From contig DISP01000104.1 in the NCBI GenBank assembly GCA_002421995.1, positions 1 through 23,516 on the forward strand: DNA of 23,516 bases, given 5' to 3'. The notes beneath the pieces were generated by a model, which saw nothing but the letters and a program-made list of their open reading frames with translations, was not told the origin of the DNA and searched no databases. This stretch comes from Bacteroidales bacterium UBA6207. Lineage in GTDB: Bacteria; Bacteroidota; Bacteroidia; Bacteroidales; F082. Position 1 is the first letter of the stretch; each line of letters begins with the position of its first letter. The translations under genes and the position numbers were made by a program. This document shows, in pieces, positions 7,522 through 13,620 of the stretch.

Positions 7522-9476
7522 AACTAATTTCGCTTTCGCTACTCTTTGTAATATTTGGGACTGTGCAACTGGTTTCAAATACAGCGCCTGATACGATTCA
7601 GTTGGGACAGATTGAAGTGAGAGCCAGTGCCATTCGGCTTGTAGAAGAAATAAGGAAACTGGAGTTTGACAGCCTTTCGATGAATACGTTCAAATCGCAT
7701 GATTTATCGCTTATGCTTCGGCAAAATAGTCCGGTGTTTATCAAAGAAAACGGATTTGGCGGTCTTTCAACAGCCTCTTTTCGCGGCACAGCAGCCAATC
7801 ACACGGTCGTGCTTTGGAATGGAGTTCCGATCAATGGGCCACAACTGGGGCAGGTTGATTTTTCGGTCATTCCTGTTTTTTTAATGGATAAGGTAAGTGT
7901 GGTAGCCGGAACAGCGGGTGTTCAGCAGGCAGCAGGAATAGGTGGAGTCGTTACGGTTGACAACGTGCCAGCTTTTGGTCGCAACCTTAGCATTGAAGCA
8001 ATGCAAACGGCTGGGAGCTTTAGTAGTTTTGGGTCATATCTTTCGGTGAAAGCCGGGAACGAAAAATTTGTTGCTCAAACGAGACTGTTTAGAAAAAGAA
8101 GTGAGAACGACTTTTACTACTTAAACACAGCTGCCTGGCCAAGTCAGGAAATGAAACATGACAACGCATCATGGTTTGATCAGGGATTCTTGCAGGAATT
8201 TCATCTACATGCAAAAAACACGGTTTTAAGTTTTGCCAGCTGGAATCAATGGAACGAACGCAATCTGCCCCCGATCATGACGAATGTAGGCAGGGGAGGC
8301 AATCCCAAGGAATATCAACACGATGCTTTCAGTAGAAATGTGATAACCTGGAAATACTATATTGGGTCTCTAAAGCTTGCCAACAGAGTTTCTTATTTTA
8401 ATGAAAGCCAGAATTATTACCTTAAAACCACCTCTTCATTCGAACCCTATGCTATTGTGACGCTGATTGATTCGGACAACCGTTTTCAATCGTGGCAAAA
8501 CAACTTCTCTGCAAATTACCAGAAAACAAAGTATATTATCGAAGCTGCATTTGATTTTGGGTTGGAAAATGTGCAAACCGATAATTATCTTGAAAATCCA
8601 TCGCGTTTAAGTTTTGGTTTAACCGGGGGAGCGGCTTTTTACATCTCCAATGCTTTGAGTTTGAAAAGCCAAATCAGGATTGAATCTGTAAATCATTCAA
8701 TTCCGGGGGTTCAGCCTTTTTTCGAGCTAAGTTACAATCCCAAGCGCTTGAAGGGATTAAGTATTAACGGCACACTTGGACGTGTTTTGCGTTTTCCGAC
8801 CATGAACGATCTGTATTGGTTTCCCGGAGGAAATCCTGATTTGAAACCGGAGCGTTCATTACAATCAAGCCTGAATATAGCTTATGAGGCAATTTCGCAC
8901 AGGGTTGTTTCAAAGTCGAAAGTCAGCATCTATGTTTCCGATATAAAAGATTGGATACAGTGGCGGCCAACAACATTCATGTACTGGGTGCCTGAAAATG
9001 TGGCCAGGGTTTTTGCACGTGGTTTTGAGTTGAATCAGCAACTGGATTTTCAATGCGGAGCCTGGAAAATGTCAATCAGAGGGAACTATGCTTTCACACT
9101 AACAACCGATGAAAGTCCGGTTGCAAAATTGGACAACTATTCCGGTCGGCAGTTGATCTACATTCCGCGACACCACGGCAATCTGATGTTGCGTGCCGAC
9201 TATAAAGAAGCTTATTTGAACATCAATTCTGACTATGTTGGCAAGAGGCATGTGAGTTATAATGATGACCACTTGATTTACGATTATTTGCCTGCTTATC
9301 AGCTAATTGGAATCGGTGTTGGTTACCGGTTCAAGCATGTTGAAACCACCTTAAAGGTCAATAATCTGCTCGATAAAGAATACCAGGCAGTATTATGGCG
9401 ACCGATGCCCGGAAGATATTTTGAACTTGTATTCAGCTATAAGTTAGATATAAAACGAAACCGAGATGTTGATTAA
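7518..9476 (+). CDS. btuB: BtuB-type TonB-dependent outer-membrane cobalamin receptor
   Basis: This encodes 652 residues. After a signal peptide (MKLISLSLLFVIFGTVQLVS) comes a TonB-box-like DTIQLGQIEVRAS, then a plug domain at ~50-150 (SLMLRQNSPVFIKENG, STASFRGT, VLWNGVPINGP, VSVVAGTAGVQQ, GIGGVVTVDN). A 22-strand-type barrel follows, with GRVLRFPTMNDLYW, NPDLKPERS and the C-terminal strands LKVNNLLDKEYQ and PGRYFELVFSYKL. It lacks the N-terminal carboxypeptidase-like domain of SusC proteins and has the length of BtuB/vitamin receptors. Specificity for cobalamin is inferred from the riboswitch that leads the operon. It overlaps the previous gene by 4 bases and the next by 11. No periplasmic BtuF or inner-membrane BtuCD is encoded here, so those must lie elsewhere. 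Confidence 0.9.
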   Translation: MKLISLSLLFVIFGTVQLVSNTAPDTIQLGQIEVRASAIRLVEEIRKLEFDSLSMNTFKSHDLSLMLRQNSPVFIKENGFGGLSTASFRGTAANHTVVLWNGVPINGPQLGQVDFSVIPVFLMDKVSVVAGTAGVQQAAGIGGVVTVDNVPAFGRNLSIEAMQTAGSFSSFGSYLSVKAGNEKFVAQTRLFRKRSENDFYYLNTAAWPSQEMKHDNASWFDQGFLQEFHLHAKNTVLSFASWNQWNERNLPPIMTNVGRGGNPKEYQHDAFSRNVITWKYYIGSLKLANRVSYFNESQNYYLKTTSSFEPYAIVTLIDSDNRFQSWQNNFSANYQKTKYIIEAAFDFGLENVQTDNYLENPSRLSFGLTGGAAFYISNALSLKSQIRIESVNHSIPGVQPFFELSYNPKRLKGLSINGTLGRVLRFPTMNDLYWFPGGNPDLKPERSLQSSLNIAYEAISHRVVSKSKVSIYVSDIKDWIQWRPTTFMYWVPENVARVFARGFELNQQLDFQCGAWKMSIRGNYAFTLTTDESPVAKLDNYSGRQLIYIPRHHGNLMLRADYKEAYLNINSDYVGKRHVSYNDDHLIYDYLPAYQLIGIGVGYRFKHVETTLKVNNLLDKEYQAVLWRPMPGRYFELVFSYKLDIKRNRDVD

Positions 9477-10548
9477 AGCCTTTAAGTTAGCAAGTGAGTT
9501 GCTGCTGTTTATTGTTACCGTAGCCATGATTTTTTCGTGCACGAAAACGCCTGTTGATGAACCAATTGAATATGAAAACAAACTTGGAAACGGGTTTTAT
9601 GTGCTCAATGAGGGGAATTTCACCTACGGCAATGCCAGTATGTCTTATTATCAGTCGGATTCGTCCAAAATGCTGCAACAGGTGTTCTATAACAGAAACG
9701 ATGTCCCGCTTGGCGATGTGGCACAAAGTATGACTTTTTGGGGTGATTATGCATTTGTGATTGTAAACAATAGTGGGATTGTTTGGGCTATCAATGCAGA
9801 AACTGCCAAGATAGTATCGAAATTGTCAGGGCTACATTCACCACGCTATATGATAGTTATTGATGCTAATAAGTCGTATATTAGTGATTTTCAGATGAAA
9901 GGCATAACGGTTGTTAACACCTCGACTTTGCAGGCACAAGGAACAATTTTAACAGGAAAAACCACCGAACGGATGGTTTTGTATCAGGATAAGGTGTTCG
10001 TAGCCAATTGGTCGAACTACAACCAAACAAGCACAAACAACACCATTCAGGTGATTGACGTGATCCGGGATAAACTGACTGACAGTATCGTTGTGACAAA
10101 AGAACCCAACAGCATGGTGCTTGACAAATTTGGAAAACTGTGGGTGCTTTGCAGCGGCGGCTACCTGAACGAAGAGCAGCCTGCATTGTACAAGATCAAC
10201 ACAACCAATCTCGCTATTGAATCAGTTTTTACATTTCAAAACATCAACAGTTCGCCTAATCAGTTGACTATCAACGCATCTTCTGATACACTTTACTTTA
10301 TTAACAACAATATCTACCGTATGCCGGTTGATGCAACCTCATTGCCTGAGCACGCCTTTGTTGATAGAAAAAACCGAAATTTCTATCATCTTGCTGTTGA
10401 TCCAAACACTTCCGAAGTGCTGGCAACAGATGCCGGAAATTATCTCCAGAGTGGATATGTATTTCGGTTTAAACCTGATGGCACAATAATTGATTCATTG
10501 GCTGCGGGTATAATTCCCGGATTTATCGGATTTAACAGAAACCACTAA
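9466..10548 (+). CDS. BtuG-like beta-propeller lipoprotein (DUF5074/YncE type), surface cobalamin binder
   Basis: This encodes 360 residues. The lipoprotein signal ends IFSC with Cys25, and the following TKTPVDEP has the acidic residues often seen after the Cys in surface-exported Bacteroidota lipoproteins. The body begins GNGFYVLNEGNFTYGNAS, a hallmark opening of the DUF5074/BtuG group, and continues as a propeller of about seven blades (WAINAETAKIV, ITVVNTSTLQ, QVIDVIRDKL, LWVLCSGG). In Bacteroides, BtuG caps BtuB and takes up cobalamin with very high affinity. The 11-base overlap with the btuB gene and the shared riboswitch support the same role. Whether the binding residues are kept cannot be judged without an alignment. 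Confidence 0.85.
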   Translation: MLIKAFKLASELLLFIVTVAMIFSCTKTPVDEPIEYENKLGNGFYVLNEGNFTYGNASMSYYQSDSSKMLQQVFYNRNDVPLGDVAQSMTFWGDYAFVIVNNSGIVWAINAETAKIVSKLSGLHSPRYMIVIDANKSYISDFQMKGITVVNTSTLQAQGTILTGKTTERMVLYQDKVFVANWSNYNQTSTNNTIQVIDVIRDKLTDSIVVTKEPNSMVLDKFGKLWVLCSGGYLNEEQPALYKINTTNLAIESVFTFQNINSSPNQLTINASSDTLYFINNNIYRMPVDATSLPEHAFVDRKNRNFYHLAVDPNTSEVLATDAGNYLQSGYVFRFKPDGTIIDSLAAGIIPGFIGFNRNH

Positions 10549-10559
10549 ATTAAAATGAT

Positions 10560-10979
10560 ATGAGTAATAAAGTTGATGTTACCTGGACAGGCGATATGTC
10601 GTTTGAGGCAGATGTAAATGGATTTAAACTGGCACTCGATGCCGATGAAAAAGTTGGCGGACAAAACAAAGGACCACGACCCAAACCCTTAACGCTGGCT
10701 TCGCTTGGCGGTTGTACAGGAATGGATGTTATTTCTATTTTGAAGAAAATGCGTGTCGAACCAAGCTGGTTTAATGTGGAAGTGGATGGCGAACTCACCG
10801 AGGAACATCCAAAATATTACCACAAAATTCATTTGACCTATTCTTTCAAGGGAGAGAATCTGGACAGAGAAAAACTTGAGAAAGCTGTCAATTTGTCACA
10901 AGAGCGTTATTGTGGCGTAAGCGAACTGTTGCGCAAAGGAGCTGCGATAAGCAGCGAAATCATTGTGCTTCAGGATTAG
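10560..10979 (+). CDS. OsmC/Ohr-family protein
   Basis: This encodes 139 residues, normal for the family. OsmC/Ohr proteins are small dimeric cytoplasmic thiol peroxidases acting on organic hydroperoxides, though many members have no proven substrate. Both redox cysteines are present: Cys52 in LGGCTGMDV and Cys118 in ERYCGVSELL. The gene starts 11 bases after the BtuG-like gene, with no terminator or promoter between, so it may be expressed with the B12 operon. That may be mere read-through. Its last 20 bases overlap the 3' end of the convergent NUDIX gene. Confidence 0.88.
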   Translation: MSNKVDVTWTGDMSFEADVNGFKLALDADEKVGGQNKGPRPKPLTLASLGGCTGMDVISILKKMRVEPSWFNVEVDGELTEEHPKYYHKIHLTYSFKGENLDREKLEKAVNLSQERYCGVSELLRKGAAISSEIIVLQD

Positions 10980-11616
10980 CAGCAGAAGAAACAACTTCGA
11001 GAAATTCGCTTAATATCATCGAAGTTGCACCCCAAATTGTGTGATTGTCATATACATAGCAAGGCACATCCAAAACATAGCCATCACTAGTAGTGATGGT
11101 TTTTTGTTGTATGATTTCAGGTTTTTGCAATTCAAACACCGGTATCGGTAAAACTTTCGCCACTTCAACCGGGTCAGGAGTAAACGTGGGTTCACTGCTA
11201 ATAAAACCAACAAAGGGATGCACGTTGAAATTGCTGGGAGGGATATACAGGCTCGTAAGTTTCCCGATAATGGTGATTTCGTTTGTAGGAATGCCCGTTT
11301 CTTCTGCTGTTTCTCTTCGTGCGGTGGTCTCGAATGTGATGTCGCTGTTTTCAAACCTGCCACCCGGAAAAGCGATTTGGCCACTGTGAACACCATCATA
11401 TTCGGCTCGCTGAATGAACAGCAGATGCAGCTGATCCGACTTTGGGAAGAGGAGCAACAATACAGCACTTTCACGTGCCGCTTGTGAAGTGGAAACAGCC
11501 TTTTGTCTCAATACTCTGCGGATTTCAGGTTCAAGCTTCGACTGCGCTTCGGAGCCGGGCAACTGCCGGCCAAGCTGCTCCTTAAGCAACTCTATAAAAA
11601 CACTGTTTGAATGCAT
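10960..11616 (-). CDS. NUDIX hydrolase, CoA pyrophosphatase type
   Basis: This encodes 218 residues from the ATG at 11616. The motif HSGQIAFPGG directly before the Nudix box, and the box itself (GGRFE..D......ARRETAEETGI), are the combination seen in coenzyme A pyrophosphatases (PCD1/NUDT7/NudL), which split CoA or its derivatives into phosphopantetheine and 3',5'-ADP. The N-terminus LKEQLGRQLPGSEAQ also fits Bacteroidota members. An in-frame ATG at 11652 would add 12 residues, but a -7 element at 11626-11633 lies inside that extension, so I prefer 11616. The gene is convergent with the OsmC gene and overlaps it by 20 bases. Confidence 0.88.
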   Translation of the reverse strand: MHSNSVFIELLKEQLGRQLPGSEAQSKLEPEIRRVLRQKAVSTSQAARESAVLLLLFPKSDQLHLLFIQRAEYDGVHSGQIAFPGGRFENSDITFETTARRETAEETGIPTNEITIIGKLTSLYIPPSNFNVHPFVGFISSEPTFTPDPVEVAKVLPIPVFELQKPEIIQQKTITTSDGYVLDVPCYVYDNHTIWGATSMILSEFLEVVSSAANPEAQ

Positions 11617-11625
11617 TTTTGATTG

Positions 11626-11633
11626 CAAAAGTA
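11626..11633 (-). promoter_or_regulatory. Possible -7 promoter element of the NUDIX gene
   Basis: The minus strand reads TACTTTTG, an exact TAnnTTTG match. It is only 9 bases before the ATG at 11616, so the transcript would be nearly leaderless. No -33 element is clear. Confidence 0.4.
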
Positions 11634-11802
11634 ATAAATCTCCCATGGTCATTGGTTGAATGAAAGTGGACTTAAAACCGATGAAATGTGCATGGGTCGA
11701 AATCGCTGCATGTTAAAATTTGTTTATGAGACGCAAATTGTACCTGAATGATTTAAACGGGTCTAAAATTTTGTATTTTTACGCATCAAAAGTTATTCAA
11801 CA

Positions 11803-12075
11803 ATGGTTAAAATAAAAGAACAGAACCAGGAATCAACAGATGTGATATTTGATGTTGAGAAAAGCCTAGTGTTGTTCAATGATGATTTCAATACTTTTGA
11901 TTTTGTGATTGATACACTCATTGAGGTATGTGGTCATACCTTGGAGCAAGCCGAAACATGCACCTGGATTGTTCATTACAAGGGAAAATGTGCTGTGAAA
12001 TCGGGAAGTTCCTATGAGCTGAAGCCGATATATCAAGAGTTTGTGAACAGAAATCTAACTGCATCAATTGAATAA
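11803..12075 (+). CDS. clpS: ATP-dependent Clp protease adaptor ClpS
   Basis: This encodes 90 residues. ClpS delivers N-degron substrates, with bulky N-terminal residues, to ClpA for degradation by ClpP. The family core is clear: LVLFNDDFNTFDFVIDTL, where the ND pair helps bind the substrate amino group, then a helix with GHTLEQAE and the strand WIVHYKGKCAVKSGS. The C-terminal helix ELKPIYQEFVNRNL completes the domain. Length is typical and no domain is missing. It is the first gene of a three-gene run with nfeD and floA, separated from the next by only 5 bases, although those genes have no known direct link to N-degron turnover. ClpA and ClpP are not encoded here. Confidence 0.93.
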   Translation: MVKIKEQNQESTDVIFDVEKSLVLFNDDFNTFDFVIDTLIEVCGHTLEQAETCTWIVHYKGKCAVKSGSSYELKPIYQEFVNRNLTASIE

Positions 12076-12080
12076 AGCAT

Positions 12081-12554
12081 ATGTGGACTGTAATCTTAAC
12101 GTTGATTTTTGTCGGGCTGCTGATCGTCTTACTCGAAATTCTTGTGATTCCCGGAGGCGGAATTGCCGGAATCATTGGCTTCGGACTGATGGTTTCGGGT
12201 GTTTACCTTGCCTTTGAGCGTGAAGGAACAACAGCCGGTCTCCTTGTGCTGAGTGGTACTGTGGTGATAAACATTGCTTCCTTGGTTTTGGCATTAAGGT
12301 CAAAAACATGGGACAAAGCCATGTTAAAGAAACAACTCGATGGGAAGGTGAATCTGATTGATGCCGAACGTCTTAAGGCGGGCGACAAAGGTGAAACTAT
12401 CTCAAGATGTGCACCCTCCGGCAAAGCATTCATCAATAATGATTTTTATGAGGTGTATGCGGGTACCTCATTTATTGATGAGAACCAGATGATTGAAGTT
12501 GTAAAAATAGAAAGCAATAAAATCTTTGTAAAACCATTAAAAGATTCATTATGA
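12081..12554 (+). CDS. NfeD-like membrane protein with C-terminal OB fold
   Basis: This encodes 157 residues. There are two or three membrane helices (MWTVILTLIFVGLLIVLLEILVIPGGG..., IIGFGLMVSGVYLAF, GLLVLSGTVVINIASLVLAL) joined by Gly-rich turns. A soluble domain at ~85-155 has the OB-fold pattern LDGKVNLIDAERLKAGDKGETISRCAPSGKAFIN...YEVYAGTSFIDENQMIEVVKIESNKIFVKPL. This is the short NfeD1b type lacking the N-terminal serine protease domain. NfeD proteins are typically encoded beside flotillins and are thought to act with them in membrane microdomains. That holds here: the stop overlaps the floA start as ATGA. Confidence 0.9.
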   Translation: MWTVILTLIFVGLLIVLLEILVIPGGGIAGIIGFGLMVSGVYLAFEREGTTAGLLVLSGTVVINIASLVLALRSKTWDKAMLKKQLDGKVNLIDAERLKAGDKGETISRCAPSGKAFINNDFYEVYAGTSFIDENQMIEVVKIESNKIFVKPLKDSL

Positions 12555-13558
12555 ACGAAATGTATGTTTTCATCGCAATTGGCCTTGGGTCAATATTTCT
12601 GATTTGGTTTCTGTTTTATTTTATTCCGGTCGGACTATGGTTTACAGCCTTGGTATCGGGTGTGAGGGTCTCGCTGTTGCAGCTTGTGCTCATGCGCTGG
12701 AGAAAGGTTCCGCCATCTGTCATCGTTAACAGCATGATTGCAGCTACAAAAGCCGGATTGCATCTGGAACGCGATGACCTCGAAGCTCATTTCCTTGCCG
12801 GTGGCCGTGTGCAACAGGTTGTAAATGCATTGATTTCTGCAGACAAAGCCAATATTGAGCTGAATTTTAAAACAGCCACCGCTATTGATTTGGCCGGGCG
12901 TGATGTTTTTCAGGCCGTTCAGATGTCTGTGAATCCAAAAGTTATTGATACTAAGAAGGTTGCAGCAGTTGCAAAAGATGGTATTCAGCTCATCGCTATT
13001 GCACGTGTTACTGTTAGGGCAAATATCCGTCAATTGGTTGGAGGCGCAGGCGAAGAAACTGTGTTGGCCAGGGTTGGTGAAGGTATCGTTTCCAGTATCG
13101 GATCTGCCGACTCGCATAAATCGGTACTCGAGAACCCCGATTCGATTTCGAAAGTCGTTTTGCGCAAGGGTCTTGATTCCGGAACGGCTTTTGAGATTCT
13201 ATCAATAGATATCGCTGACATTGATATTGGAAAGAATATCGGCGCTGTTTTACAAATGGATCAGGCACAAGCTGATAAGAATATCGCGCAGGCCAAAGCC
13301 GAAGAACGCAGGGCAATGGCTGTGGCACTTGAACAGGAAATGAAAGCCCGTGCACAGGAAGCAAGAGCGAATGTGATTCAGGCCGAAGCGCTTATTCCTC
13401 AATCTATTGCTGAGGCTTTCAGGTCGGGCAACCTTGGAGTAATGGATTATTATCGTTTTCAGAATATACAGGCCGATACAAAGATGCGCGACAGTATATC
13501 TGAGACAGGGCAAGGAAATCAAGCTACGATAAAGGATTTGAGTTCCGGAAAGAAGTAA
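12551..13558 (+). CDS. floA: Flotillin-like protein FloA
   Basis: This encodes 335 residues, the usual size of bacterial FloA (YqfA type). An N-terminal hydrophobic hairpin (YVFIAIGLGSIFLIWFLFYFIPVGLWFTALV) inserts in the inner membrane. An SPFH-like region follows (RWRKVPPSVIVNSMIAATKAGL, KDGIQLIAIARVTVRANIRQLVGGAGEETVLARVGEGIVSS). A Glu/Ala-rich coiled coil (~235-290, AQADKNIAQAKAEERRAMA...) and a C-terminal tail complete it. Flotillins oligomerise and scaffold membrane protein complexes. Translation is coupled to the nfeD gene by a 4-base overlap, and a strong terminator begins 18 bases after the stop. Confidence 0.95.
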   Translation: MNEMYVFIAIGLGSIFLIWFLFYFIPVGLWFTALVSGVRVSLLQLVLMRWRKVPPSVIVNSMIAATKAGLHLERDDLEAHFLAGGRVQQVVNALISADKANIELNFKTATAIDLAGRDVFQAVQMSVNPKVIDTKKVAAVAKDGIQLIAIARVTVRANIRQLVGGAGEETVLARVGEGIVSSIGSADSHKSVLENPDSISKVVLRKGLDSGTAFEILSIDIADIDIGKNIGAVLQMDQAQADKNIAQAKAEERRAMAVALEQEMKARAQEARANVIQAEALIPQSIAEAFRSGNLGVMDYYRFQNIQADTKMRDSISETGQGNQATIKDLSSGKK

Positions 13559-13576
13559 ATAATAACCTGAGCAGCG

Positions 13577-13620
13577 AAAAACGTTTGTATCAGGAAAAAT
13601 GATACAAACGTTTTTTGTTT
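13577..13620 (+). terminator. Strong intrinsic terminator after floA, or leader attenuator of the RelA/SpoT gene
   Basis: A perfect 16-bp stem pairs 13577-13592 with 13600-13615 around the 7-base loop GGAAAAA, followed by T-rich TGTTTT. Its T-tract contains the first possible start codon of the next gene, and an ATG (13599-13601) sits at the loop/3'-arm junction. Confidence 0.85.

Noticed and set aside
11774..11781. TATTTTTA as a possible -7 element of clpS
   Set aside because: It lacks the final G of TAnnTTTG and has no TTTG at the right distance; too weak to list as a promoter.
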